Positions 1-8,178 are shown, counted from the stretch's first letter. The stretch: DNA of 20,327 bases from JBOFOR01 sp051659545 (GCF_051659545.1 NZ_JBOFOR010000158.1:1-20327), one strand, 5' to 3'. A program made the numbers and translations. The notes: generated by a model from the letters alone, not told the origin.

Positions 1-81
1 AATATGAATTAAAAAGCTTCAAATAAAATTTAATATATGATATTATTATACTTTACGCTAAAAAAAGAAAGGAAGTATAAT

Positions 82-612
82 ATGAAATTGATAAGAACAA
101 AACCTGAGGAATTTAAAATAGAAAAATTTATCGAATATATAAGTGATAATTTGGAAGAATTACTTTTAGAATACCCGAAAGAAATATCGAGAGTATGTTT
201 AATAGATAAAGATTACCTAGATGTAATTTTATTTGAAGAAGAATATGAAGAAATAAATAATTCGAAGGATTATGCAGATATATTATTAAGTGAAGAATAT
301 GGACTATTACTAACTATTGCGAAAACTAATGAAAATTTAGATAAATTAGAGTTTATAGATGGTAAAAAATATAGTCTGAGTCACTATATAGACGATATTT
401 ATCAAGATAATGCCATAAAAGATATAGGTGATTTAAGTTTAGATATGAGCCATTTAGTAAGTATATTAGTAGACTTAGATGATGGAGAGATAGTTTTATC
501 ATTAGTTAATTTTGAGCATGGTGGACAAATATCTCAGCCCAAAATAATGGAAGCTGAAGACAGCGGAGATTTTGAAGAAGTTGTAAAAGTATTAGTAGAA
601 AAGTTTATGTAA
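82..612 (+). CDS. Hypothetical acidic cytosolic protein
   Basis: This gene encodes a 176-residue protein that I do not recognise. The reading frame is open from an ATG at 37, but the ATG at 82 is the better start because a GGAAG ribosome binding site sits about 8 bases before it, and the 15 extra residues look like translated leader. The protein is strongly acidic, rich in Glu, Asp, Ile and Leu, and has no signal peptide, membrane segment, Cys pair or known motif. It is probably a soluble cytoplasmic protein. It stands alone, ends at a bidirectional hairpin terminator shared with the convergent transporter, and nothing in the neighbours suggests a role. Confidence 0.75.
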   Translation: MKLIRTKPEEFKIEKFIEYISDNLEELLLEYPKEISRVCLIDKDYLDVILFEEEYEEINNSKDYADILLSEEYGLLLTIAKTNENLDKLEFIDGKKYSLSHYIDDIYQDNAIKDIGDLSLDMSHLVSILVDLDDGEIVLSLVNFEHGGQISQPKIMEAEDSGDFEEVVKVLVEKFM

Positions 613-618
613 ATAAAA

Positions 619-645
619 ATAGGGCTACCATGAAGTAGCCCTTTA
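619..645. terminator. Bidirectional terminator between convergent genes
   Basis: An 8-bp perfect stem (AGGGCTAC at 621-628 with GTAGCCCT at 635-642) closes a 6-base loop and is flanked by A-rich sequence on the left and T-rich sequence on the right. It lies between the stops of two convergent genes and can serve both strands. Confidence 0.8.
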
Positions 646-648
646 AAT

Positions 649-1815
649 TTATACTGTTTTGAAGTGTTTTTTATTCTGAGCTATATCTAATCTACTTATC
701 CAATTTAAAATAACAAAACTAAATAAAGAAGCAAATATAGAGAATATAAATATAGATTTAATACCAAGGGTATCTATAAGTCCACCATAAAGTAGCTTCA
801 TTAAAGAATAAGAAATACCAATAGTAAAAGTATAAACCGTCATAGATGTAGTATAAAGTTTTTTATCTACTACCTTAGCTATAAAATCAAATGCACATAT
901 TGTCATTATAGAAACAGCAATACCATGCATAGAAGTAGCTATCATAAATATCCATGGATTAGAAGTAAACAAATAAACAACCCATCTAACAATTAAAGCA
1001 ATACTAGCAAAACTTATTACTTTAACCAGTCCATACTTTTCAAGTAGTGACTTACTCTTAACCATAAAATAAAGTTCAGGAATTACCATAAAGACAGTAA
1101 GTAATCCAACTAAATCACTTCCAGCTCCAAGATTCATTAAATGTATTCCCTGGAATGCCATCATTGCTTCAGTTAAAGAAGTTACGCATACACCACACAT
1201 TAAAATTAATAAGTATGACTTATTTTTAAATAATAATGGTAAATCTTCTTTTAAGTTTATTTTTTCTTCTGTATCTTTACTTGATAAGCTTGGTAAATAT
1301 GGTGTAATAAATAAACAACCTATCATACTAACCATAAATACGTAGAAAAACATTAAATCGTTATTAGTTATTCTAATAAGTTGGCCACATAAAAAAGAAG
1401 ATATTGCAAAGAACATAGAACCTACAACTCTTATTTTACCGTAATTTTCATTTTTTTCTTCACAATATGAAGTTGTTATAGAATCAGTCAATGGAAGAAT
1501 AGAATTTCTAAACATTTCAAGGAATATAGCTATTACAAAAATAGAAATAAAAGAATTAGTAATAGTATAAATCCATGCACATAAAAGCGAAATAAATATA
1601 TTTATCCAAAGTACAGTTTTTTGTTTACTTAATAAATCACTTAAAAGACCCCAAATAGGAACAAAAATAATACCTAAAATTGAAGGTATTGAAACGATAA
1701 CTCCTACTTGTGAAGATGTAAATCCTAGACTATTTTCTAGATATACTGGTAAAAAAGTGTTATATGCACCTAAACCAATAAATAAAGCTAAATATTTAAT
1801 ATAAAATTTTGACAT
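649..1815 (-). CDS. MFS transporter, LacY/HcaT-like (MFS_1-like)
   Basis: A 388-residue integral membrane transporter of the major facilitator superfamily. I place the start at 1815, where an AGGAGG site at about 1822-1828 sits 7-8 bases upstream; an open extension to 1896 adds only a Phe/Ile-rich leader without its own site. About 12 hydrophobic segments are visible. The first helix and loop (about residues 10-50) carry the pattern F-L-P-V-Y-L...G-x-x-x-x-x-V-G, and a G-x-L-S-D stretch follows helix 2, as in the MFS_1-like (lactose permease / phenylpropionate permease-like) group. The substrate cannot be read from sequence. It is divergent from the Crp/Fnr gene and shares a palindrome-rich intergenic region with it, so joint control is possible. 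Confidence 0.82.
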   Translation of the reverse strand: MSKFYIKYLALFIGLGAYNTFLPVYLENSLGFTSSQVGVIVSIPSILGIIFVPIWGLLSDLLSKQKTVLWINIFISLLCAWIYTITNSFISIFVIAIFLEMFRNSILPLTDSITTSYCEEKNENYGKIRVVGSMFFAISSFLCGQLIRITNNDLMFFYVFMVSMIGCLFITPYLPSLSSKDTEEKINLKEDLPLLFKNKSYLLILMCGVCVTSLTEAMMAFQGIHLMNLGAGSDLVGLLTVFMVIPELYFMVKSKSLLEKYGLVKVISFASIALIVRWVVYLFTSNPWIFMIATSMHGIAVSIMTICAFDFIAKVVDKKLYTTSMTVYTFTIGISYSLMKLLYGGLIDTLGIKSIFIFSIFASLFSFVILNWISRLDIAQNKKHFKTV

Positions 1816-1924
1816 AATAATTCCTCCTATAATAAATATAACATAAAAAAATAAAATTATAAATAAAGTTAAAATATAAAATAAACTTCTATTCACTTTA
1901 ATGAAGTTGGTATATGGATATGTA

Positions 1925-1940
1925 TTAGATATATATCTAA
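1925..1940. promoter_or_regulatory. 16-bp perfect palindrome in divergent region
   Basis: TTAGATATATATCTAA is a perfect palindrome about 110 bases upstream of the MFS start. It may be an operator for the minus-strand transporter, but its low complexity means chance is not excluded. Confidence 0.3.
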
Positions 1941-1954
1941 AAAATAGAGTGAAA

Positions 1955-2008
1955 AATTATTTAAGTTTCACAAAAGGACATATGTCCTTTTAAAAAACTT
2001 AAATAATT
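1955..2008. promoter_or_regulatory. 54-bp nested palindrome, putative Crp/Fnr operator
   Basis: Two perfect inverted repeats share one centre (between 1981 and 1982). The inner one is the 20-bp palindrome at 1972-1991 containing AGGAC-ATAT-GTCCT; the outer arms are 14 bp each (1955-1968 and 1995-2008). Only three base pairs on each side of the inner palindrome fail to match. The inner 5-4-5 spacing equals that of FNR-type boxes (five-base half site, four-base spacer). It lies 49 bases before the start of a Crp/Fnr-family gene and between divergent promoters, so it is most simply an autoregulatory operator that may also affect the MFS gene. Binding is inferred. Confidence 0.55.
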
Positions 2009-2056
2009 GATAATATATATATAAGTAATATCATATTTGTTAGGAGCAATCTAACT

Positions 2057-2746
2057 ATGAAAAATAATACACTTTATAACTTAATAGAAATTAAAGAAGT
2101 TCAAGGTTTTGTAAATAAAATACCGGATAGTATTAAGAATAAATGCAAACTATTAAAGTTTGAAAAATCAAAGATAATAACACTTAAAGGAAATACTATA
2201 AAAAATATCTACATAAGCTTGCAAGGGAAAATGCAAGTTAAAAATGAATTTGAGAATGGATTTATATATAATTTTGCAGAAGTAGAATCTATATCATATA
2301 TAGGTGCTATGGAAATTATGGCAAATGAAAATAAATATTCATCAACTTTACAAACAACTACAGAGTGTCTAATGATTGAAATTAAAGTAAATGATTTTAT
2401 AAACTGGATAAACAATGATCAATGCTTAACCTTAGAAGTACTAAAGTTTGTATCTATGAGTATGCATAAACAATCATTAAACAAAGGGGAAGTACTAGCA
2501 TATCCTGCTATATACTCTCTCATAACTTATTTAATAAATGTATATAAAAGTGAAAAAAGTGAAACTATATATCTACAAAAAAGTAGAGAAGAAATAGGGT
2601 CAACGCTAGGATTTTCTGTAAGAACAATTAATAGAAACCTAAAGCTTCTAAAAGAAGAAAAATTAATTTCAGTTAACAGAAAAGTTATATCAATAAGCAA
2701 GGAACAGTTTAATAAACTGTCATATAAATTAAACTCAATAAAATAA
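2057..2746 (+). CDS. Crp/Fnr-family transcriptional regulator
   Basis: A 229-residue regulator with an N-terminal cyclic-nucleotide-binding-like beta-barrel (about residues 20-120) and a C-terminal winged helix-turn-helix (about 170-217). The helix-turn-helix reads R-E-E-I-G-S-T-L-G-F-S-V-R-T-I-N-R, a close match to the HTH_Crp pattern. A TAGGAG site at 2041-2046 lies 10 bases before the ATG. The few Cys residues are scattered and do not form an FNR-type N-terminal cluster, so an iron-sulphur oxygen sensor of the FNR kind is unlikely; the effector is unknown. The gene sits 21 bases upstream of yjjI on the same strand and is preceded by a large palindrome, so it is very likely the dedicated regulator of the glycyl radical enzyme operon. 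Confidence 0.9.
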   Translation: MKNNTLYNLIEIKEVQGFVNKIPDSIKNKCKLLKFEKSKIITLKGNTIKNIYISLQGKMQVKNEFENGFIYNFAEVESISYIGAMEIMANENKYSSTLQTTTECLMIEIKVNDFINWINNDQCLTLEVLKFVSMSMHKQSLNKGEVLAYPAIYSLITYLINVYKSEKSETIYLQKSREEIGSTLGFSVRTINRNLKLLKEEKLISVNRKVISISKEQFNKLSYKLNSIK

Positions 2747-2767
2747 ACATATGTAGGGGGAAAAAAT

Positions 2768-4261
2768 ATGCAACAAGTTCTAGACATTATAAAAAATGAA
2801 ACACTAACTTACAACCAACAAGTATTACAACTAGCAGGGCAAGCTGAAAGTACTTTAAATGTACTTGATATAGATGAAGACACTAAAAAACTACTAGATG
2901 AAAATATCATATGTGGTATGTTTGAAGGAAATGCTCCGTATAGGCCAAGATACATAATACCAAATTACGAATTGTTAATGAAAAAAGGATGTAAATTCTT
3001 AGACCTAGATATACCAACGGATATATGGGAAGCTACGAATACATTATTAATATTTTACAAACACGTGCCATCTATAACATCATATCCAGTGTATCTTGGA
3101 AACCTAGATGAACTTTTAGAGCCTTTTGTAAAAGATGAAGAAGAAGCTTATAAAGCTATAAAGTTATTCTTAAAGCATATAGATAGAACTTTAACAGATT
3201 CTTTTGTTCATGCAAATATAGGTCCAGTAGATACTAAAGCAGGTAGATTAGTACTTAAAGCAATGAAAGAATTACAATGTGCAGTACCGAACTTAACAGT
3301 AAAATACGATAAAGACTTAACTTCAAAAGGATTTATAAACATATGTGCAGATACAGCATTAATAACAGCTAAGCCTAGCTTTGCTAATCATAAGATGGAT
3401 ATTAAAGATTTTGGAACTGAAAAGTATGCACTTGCAAGCTGTTACAATGGATTTATAATAGGCGGAGGGGGACATACCTTAGTTAGACTTGTCCTTAGTA
3501 GATTAGCAGAAACTTCAGACTCAGCAGAAGACTTTATAGAAAATAAAATACCTTATGTATCACTTAAAATGTTGGATTATATAGATGAAAGAGTAAGGTT
3601 TTTACTAGAAGAATCTGCATTTTTCAAATCAAACTTCCTTGTATTAGAAGGTTTTATCAAAAAAGAATTGTTTAGTGGAATGTTTGGAATGGTAGGGCTT
3701 GCCGAAGCTGTAAATTATCTTTTAAATGCAACAAATCAAGATGATAGATTTGGATACTCAAAAGAAGCTAATGATTTAGGATTAAGAATAATAGAAAAAA
3801 TTAATTCTATAGTAACTTCGTATAAATCAAAATATACAACTTGTTTTAATAGCCAACATTTAATGCATGCTCAAGTAGGAATAGACACAGATACTGGAAT
3901 ATCACCAGGGTGTAGAATACCAGTAGGTGAAGAACCACAACTATTTAAGCATATATTACAATCTGCGCCATATCATAAATACTTCTTCAATGGGATAGGT
4001 GATATATTTGTATTTGAAGATACCTATAAAAATAATATAGAAGCAGTAGTAAATGTAATAGATGGAGCTTTTAATAGTGGTGTAAGATATATATCAGTAT
4101 ACGGTGATAGCTCTGACGTAGTTCGTGTTACAGGATATTTAGTTAAAAAGTCGGAAGTAGCACAACTTGAAAAAGGAAATGCAGTTAAAAATAATGCAAC
4201 AGTATTTGGAATGAATGCAAAAAATGGTGCTAAAGCCTTTGATAGAAAGCTTAGGGATTAA
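2768..4261 (+). CDS. yjjI: YjjI-family glycyl radical enzyme
   Basis: A 497-residue glycyl radical enzyme of the YjjI (DUF3029) type; E. coli YjjI is of similar size. The C-terminal motif V-R-V-T-G-Y-L puts the radical Gly at residue 456, and the cluster L-A-S-C-Y-N-G places a plausible active-site thiyl Cys at residue 225, followed by a Gly-rich stretch. GREs of this size are much shorter than pyruvate formate-lyase (about 760) or class III ribonucleotide reductase (about 700), which argues against those calls. An AGGGGG site lies 7 bases before the ATG. It is followed after 2 bases by its activating enzyme. The reaction and substrate of YjjI enzymes are, to my knowledge, not established. 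The enzyme would be oxygen-sensitive and cytoplasmic. I am confident of the family and make no claim on function. Confidence 0.92.
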   Translation: MQQVLDIIKNETLTYNQQVLQLAGQAESTLNVLDIDEDTKKLLDENIICGMFEGNAPYRPRYIIPNYELLMKKGCKFLDLDIPTDIWEATNTLLIFYKHVPSITSYPVYLGNLDELLEPFVKDEEEAYKAIKLFLKHIDRTLTDSFVHANIGPVDTKAGRLVLKAMKELQCAVPNLTVKYDKDLTSKGFINICADTALITAKPSFANHKMDIKDFGTEKYALASCYNGFIIGGGGHTLVRLVLSRLAETSDSAEDFIENKIPYVSLKMLDYIDERVRFLLEESAFFKSNFLVLEGFIKKELFSGMFGMVGLAEAVNYLLNATNQDDRFGYSKEANDLGLRIIEKINSIVTSYKSKYTTCFNSQHLMHAQVGIDTDTGISPGCRIPVGEEPQLFKHILQSAPYHKYFFNGIGDIFVFEDTYKNNIEAVVNVIDGAFNSGVRYISVYGDSSDVVRVTGYLVKKSEVAQLEKGNAVKNNATVFGMNAKNGAKAFDRKLRD

Positions 4262-4263
4262 AT

Positions 4264-5061
4264 ATGGCAGTGGTTAACAAGATTATTCCTTTTTCATGTA
4301 TAGATGGACCAGGAAATAGAACGGCAATATTTTTCCAAGAATGTAACTTTAAATGTACTTATTGTCACAATCCTGAAACTATAAAAAAGTGTATAAACTG
4401 TACTAAATGTATATCAGTTTGCCCAGTTAAGGCACTAGAAGTGAAAGATGAAAAAGTAGTTTGGAATGAAAAGATTTGTGTACAGTGTGATAATTGTATT
4501 AGAGTTTGTAATAACTTATCAACTCCTAAGACTAAAGAGTTTAGTGTAGATGAACTCTTTAATGAAATAAAGGAAATAAGCCCATTTATCCAAGGTATAA
4601 CGGTAAGTGGAGGAGAATGTACTCTAAATGCTGATTTTTTAATAGGACTATTTAAAAAAGTAAAAGAAGAATTAGATCTTACTTGTTTTGTAGATACTAA
4701 CGGAGGTATAGACTTAACAAATTATGAAGAACTAGTAGATGTAACGGATAAGTTTATGCTAGATGTGAAAAGTATAGATGAAAATGAGCATATTAAAATT
4801 ACAGGAATTAGTAATAATATTGTTTTGAAAAATCTAAAATATCTTTTAGATAAAAATAAGCTATACGAAGTTAGAACTGTTATAGCTCCTAATTTAAAGA
4901 ATGAAAAAACTGTTAAAGAAGTTTCTAATATTATTAAAAATAAGTGTAAGTATAAACTGAATGTATATAGAAAACATGGAGTAAGAAAAGAAGGTATTGA
5001 TTTTCATGGTGAAACAAGTCTTAGTGAAGAAGAAATAAATAAATTTAAAAAATATATATAA
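4264..5061 (+). CDS. yjjW: YjjW-family glycyl radical enzyme activase
   Basis: A 265-residue radical SAM activase. The S-adenosylmethionine cluster motif C-x3-C-x2-C is at C27, C31 and C34, inside a G-x-G-x-R...F-F-Q-x-C-N context typical of GRE activases. An inserted ferredoxin-like domain carries two C-x2-C-x2-C-x3-C sets, at C43/46/49/53 and C72/75/78/82, giving two extra [4Fe-4S] clusters. The GGE motif (V-S-G-G-E, about residue 118) is present. The ATG lies 2 bases after the yjjI stop, with only a weak GGG site inside the end of yjjI, so translation is coupled. It should abstract hydrogen from Gly456 of the YjjI partner to form the radical, with electrons from ferredoxin or flavodoxin. 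Confidence 0.92.
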   Translation: MAVVNKIIPFSCIDGPGNRTAIFFQECNFKCTYCHNPETIKKCINCTKCISVCPVKALEVKDEKVVWNEKICVQCDNCIRVCNNLSTPKTKEFSVDELFNEIKEISPFIQGITVSGGECTLNADFLIGLFKKVKEELDLTCFVDTNGGIDLTNYEELVDVTDKFMLDVKSIDENEHIKITGISNNIVLKNLKYLLDKNKLYEVRTVIAPNLKNEKTVKEVSNIIKNKCKYKLNVYRKHGVRKEGIDFHGETSLSEEEINKFKKYI

Positions 5062-5063
5062 AA

Positions 5064-5100
5064 TAAAGGGTAATTACACAGTGTTAGTAATTACCCTTTA
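5064..5100. terminator. Strong bidirectional terminator after yjjW
   Basis: A perfect 14-bp stem (5064-5077 with 5087-5100) including GGGTAATTAC / GTAATTACCC encloses a 9-base loop, with A-rich and T-rich flanks. It closes the Crp-yjjI-yjjW unit and also faces the convergent exporter gene. Confidence 0.85.
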
Positions 5101-5109
5101 ATAACTTTA

Positions 5110-6072
5110 TTATACAGAACATCCATTTTGTCCAAGATAAGTTGATAAAAAAATTCTTAATTCAACTAAGCATAAAAATAAAATAGCACGATTTTCAAAT
5201 TCATCTCGATTAAGAGGGAGGGGTTGGTTTTTAATGTCTGATGTTAAAAACTCAAGCTCCTTTAGTAATTTACTGACATTGTTAAAATCGAGGGTTGTAT
5301 TAGCCATTTTAAATATAAAATCAGAAATAATATAACCTTGAGAGGGAGTAGAATTTAAAGTATATACATAAGAATATAGAGTTTCTAATATATCCCTTTG
5401 TCTCTTGATGCTTTCAATATGATTTAAAAAAAATCTAGTATCACTTAATAAATTATTATTTATATTTTCATAGGTTTGAGAAACGCTCTTGTCTATTAAA
5501 TTATTCAAATTATGAAGGTCTTTATCGTACTCGGTACCTTCAGTAGGACTTTTGATAAGGTTTGAAATATCTAAAAGTATAACACGAATTTCTTCTTGGA
5601 GCTTTAACTGACCATTGTAAATTTTATCAATATTGCTTGGAATATACATATTCATAATAACGCCCATAGAAGCTCCTATAGTGAATAATAAAGATTCGTT
5701 TATAATCATATCAAAAGATACATTACCTTGAAGCAAGTAATGGGAAGATATAACAAGACACATAGCCATAACGTACTGTATATCTAAAATAAAGCAAAAA
5801 GTTATAATTATAAATGTATATACTGAGAATGAAACTAAATTAAATCCTAATGTATTAAAACATAAATATGAAAATAATGTACATAAAAGAAATCCATATA
5901 CTTTTCCAAGTGCAACTTTAAGTGTTTCTTTTTTTGTATTTTTTACTGTCAAAAGTGTAATTATACCAGCAAACATGGCATATTCTAGATTTAATAACCC
6001 AGCAATAAAAGTAGCTAAAGAACTACCTAGAGCTAATTTTATTATTTTAAGTGCGTTACTTTTGTTTAACAT
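5110..6072 (-). CDS. Aromatic acid exporter (ArAE) family membrane protein
   Basis: A 320-residue protein with an N-terminal membrane domain (about 1-150, five or six hydrophobic helices beginning K-I-I-K-L-A-L-G-S-S-L-A) and a C-terminal soluble helical domain (about 155-320). This matches the architecture of the ArAE_1 / FUSC-related family of Firmicutes, putative exporters of aromatic carboxylic acids. The substrate is not shown by sequence. The AAGGAGG site at 6088-6094 lies about 15 bases before the ATG, longer than usual, so the start may be slightly upstream at a rare codon. The gene is monocistronic and convergent with yjjW. Confidence 0.75.
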   Translation of the reverse strand: MLNKSNALKIIKLALGSSLATFIAGLLNLEYAMFAGIITLLTVKNTKKETLKVALGKVYGFLLCTLFSYLCFNTLGFNLVSFSVYTFIIITFCFILDIQYVMAMCLVISSHYLLQGNVSFDMIINESLLFTIGASMGVIMNMYIPSNIDKIYNGQLKLQEEIRVILLDISNLIKSPTEGTEYDKDLHNLNNLIDKSVSQTYENINNNLLSDTRFFLNHIESIKRQRDILETLYSYVYTLNSTPSQGYIISDFIFKMANTTLDFNNVSKLLKELEFLTSDIKNQPLPLNRDEFENRAILFLCLVELRIFLSTYLGQNGCSV

Positions 6073-6384
6073 ATCAATTCTCGTATACCTCCTTAAATAT
6101 TAAAATAATATTATATATTTTAACATAATTTGTATAATTTCAAAAGTACAAACTCTTTAGCCAGTACCTTATTATAGATTTATTAATATTAGTTTAGGAT
6201 TTAAAGAATTAAATATACATAAATTTAATTCTAAGATACTAACATAAAAAAGGACAAAATTGCTAAACTTATTTTGGGCTAAAAAGCATATAATAAATGT
6301 AGTACTTTTAATAATCTATATTGATATTAGTATATATCTACAAGTCTGAAATAAGTTAAAAATCATAACTAAAAGGAGATTTAT
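6073..6384. other. Gene-free AT-rich spacer
   Basis: This divergent spacer of just over 300 bases separates the exporter from a small membrane protein gene. Apart from the two ribosome binding sites (about 6088-6094 minus, 6371-6376 plus), I see no coding stretch, RNA fold or clear repeat in it. It presumably holds both promoters. Confidence 0.5.
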
Positions 6385-6669
6385 ATGAATAATATTGTCA
6401 CCTTTTCTATAATAGTTATAATATTATTAGCGAGTTTTCAAACGGTGGATTCAATACAAATATTTATGTATAAGCATAAAGACAATCCAGAAAAAATATT
6501 GAAATTTGGAACAATGCGACTAGCAACAATATTTTTAGCTATAACAGCTTTTGCGTATATGCTTGGGTTGTCCAGTTGGATTATTAATAGTATGTTAATA
6601 TTAATGGCAATAGTAATTGCCACTTTTGTACTATTAATTAAACTTATGTACAAAAATAATATTAATTAA
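6385..6669 (+). CDS. Small membrane protein of unknown function
   Basis: A 94-residue hydrophobic protein with about three membrane segments (near residues 5-22, 44-62 and 65-88) and a short charged cytoplasmic loop (K-H-K-D-N-P-E-K) between the first two. An AAGGAG site at 6371-6376 lies 8 bases before the ATG, and the gene ends in its own terminator, so it is a real single-gene unit. I do not recognise the family. Confidence 0.75.
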   Translation: MNNIVTFSIIVIILLASFQTVDSIQIFMYKHKDNPEKILKFGTMRLATIFLAITAFAYMLGLSSWIINSMLILMAIVIATFVLLIKLMYKNNIN

Positions 6670-6696
6670 GCTACTTATATATATAAGTAGCTTTTT
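6668..6696 (+). terminator. Rho-independent terminator
   Basis: A 26-bp perfect palindrome (6668-6693, AAGCTACTTATAT and its complement) begins at the stop codon of the small membrane protein and runs into a T tract. Confidence 0.8.
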
Positions 6697-6722
6697 AATA
6701 TTGACTTAAACCAATAAAAATG

Positions 6723-6748
6723 TTAGATTTAATGAAAATTAAATCTAA
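6723..6748. repeat. 10-bp inverted repeat before regulator stub
   Basis: TTAGATTTAA at 6723-6732 pairs perfectly with TTAAATCTAA at 6739-6748 around a 6-base loop, immediately before the GGGGGA ribosome binding site of the regulator stub. It may be an old operator or leader hairpin of that gene. Confidence 0.4.
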
Positions 6749-6762
6749 TGGGGGATTAGAAG

Positions 6763-6894
6763 ATGTCAATAAAGGTTATAAAGAAAATAGAACATAGTAA
6801 TATAGCAGATATTTTATATTGTGTAAACGGAAATGTTAAAATAGACATAGAATCTAATATAGAATTAAGTGAGGGTGATTTATTTTTATTATGA
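6763..6894 (+). pseudogene. 5' stub of a cupin/AraC-like regulator
   Basis: An ATG at 6763 with a good GGGGGA site 7 bases upstream opens a frame of 43 codons ending at TGA 6892-6894. The product includes the pattern I-L-Y-C-V-N-G-N-V-K-I...L-S-E-G-D-L-F-L-L, which resembles the beta-barrel (cupin-like) sensor domain at the start of AraC-family and related regulators. No helix-turn-helix follows. After this point the DNA belongs to a permease fragment on the other strand. I read it as the surviving start of a deleted regulator gene. The stub may still be translated. Confidence 0.5.
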
Positions 6895-7297
6895 TAATAA
6901 GTTGTAATACGAGTGACGATAATTCCCCCAATAATTAAAGCAATAGGTCCACCGTAGTTTCTAAGAATAGGCTCTAGAACATCACTAAAACTGCCTGCTT
7001 CAGAAATCTCACTCCATACAGCACCAATAAATCCTGCCACACCTATTAAAAATACAAAACAAGATACAAATAATGCAGTACATTTAGATTTAAATACAAA
7101 GTATGATCCAACTAATACTACATAGGGAATAACTAAAGATAATGCTGATGAATTTGTAAGCAGTTCAAAAAGAATATCTATACTGCCAACACCAACTAAC
7201 GGAACTACAATTAGTAAAATAAGTATTCCACATTGAACCCATAGAGCATTTATCATAGTACCATCTTCACGTTGCTTAGTTAACACTTTGTTAATTT
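6895..7297 (-). pseudogene. Internal fragment of an APC amino-acid permease
   Basis: The minus strand encodes roughly 130 residues with three or four hydrophobic helices. The fragment begins near the motif I-N-K-V-L-T-K-Q-R-E-D-G-T-M-I-N-A-L-W-V-Q, typical of the loop before a late membrane helix in glutamate/GABA-antiporter and YjeM-like amino-acid permeases of about 500 residues. Upstream of 7297 the frame meets a stop at once, so the first several helices are missing; beyond about 6895 the frame runs antisense into the regulator stub. There is no ribosome binding site at the GTG at 7286. It is a remnant left by a deletion. Confidence 0.65.
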
Positions 7298-7389
7298 ATA
7301 TTAACTATAAAAAATTAACTTCTTTATTGATTCAAAAGTAAGTGATATAATTTACTTCTGATATAAATATAAGTAAAGGGGGAAAACTC

Positions 7390-8178
7390 ATGAAAGAACA
7401 AAATAATTATAAATACAAGAAAGATGTATTGCGTTTAGCTACATTTATAGGACAACTAATGCTCGCTAACGGAGCAGAGACTTTTAGAGTAGATGATACT
7501 GTAAAAAGGATTTGTAAATCAAGAGGGTTTTCTCATATAAATGTATTTATGGCGCCTAATACAATTATAGTGTCAGATGATAGGTTTGATGGGTATACAT
7601 TTATGAAGGTGATAGAAAATAGGTGTATAAACTTAAATAAAATTGATTTATTAAATGACTTTTCAAGAAAGTTTGTAAGTCAAACAGAGATGTGCATTGA
7701 TGAAGCAATAGAAACATTAATAAAACTAGATGAAGTAAGACATCACTCACAAATAGCAATAAATATATGGACTGCAATAGGCTCTTCAAGTTTTGCTGTA
7801 TTAGTTGGAGGGGATAATGTAATAACATTTATGCTGACTCTAATAACATCTGTAATGGCTATGATTATATTTAATAAAGTTAAAAAAATTAGTAATATAC
7901 CTGTTTTTGCAACTTTAGTATCATCCATGATAATAGGATTTTGCGGAGTAGGGCTTGTAGAATTAGGAATACTAGAAACACCAAAAATGTTAATAGTGGG
8001 GTCTATTATGCCACTTTTGCCGGGAGTACCTTTCTTAAAAGCTATAAGAGATTTAGTATCGGGAGAATTAATGTCAGGAGTTGGACGAGCAATTGATGCG
8101 GGAATTATTGCTACAGGTATAGCCGTAGGTATTGGTATGACTATGAATTTATATGTTAAGTGGGGTGGTTTATTATAA
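7390..8178 (+). CDS. Threonine/serine exporter, ThrE N-terminal-type subunit
   Basis: A 262-residue protein of the ThrE / DUF1212 family (PF06738). The N-terminal cytoplasmic part (about 1-115) has the family pattern A-x-x-I-G-Q-L-M-L-A-N-G-A-E-T-F-R-V and a later A-P-N-T-I-I-V-S; residues from about 120 to 258 form about five membrane helices. In actinobacterial ThrE this module is fused to the module encoded by the next gene; here the two are separate, as is usual in Firmicutes. A GGGGG site lies about 6 bases before the ATG. The pair is expected to export threonine and serine or related small solutes. Confidence 0.87.
   Translation: MKEQNNYKYKKDVLRLATFIGQLMLANGAETFRVDDTVKRICKSRGFSHINVFMAPNTIIVSDDRFDGYTFMKVIENRCINLNKIDLLNDFSRKFVSQTEMCIDEAIETLIKLDEVRHHSQIAINIWTAIGSSSFAVLVGGDNVITFMLTLITSVMAMIIFNKVKKISNIPVFATLVSSMIIGFCGVGLVELGILETPKMLIVGSIMPLLPGVPFLKAIRDLVSGELMSGVGRAIDAGIIATGIAVGIGMTMNLYVKWGGLL

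Noticed and set aside
2768..4261. Anaerobic ribonucleotide reductase (NrdD) or pyruvate formate-lyase
   Set aside because: The protein is far shorter than either, has no ATP-cone and no C-terminal Cys cluster of NrdD, and its activase carries the two-cluster insert and sequence features of YjjW.
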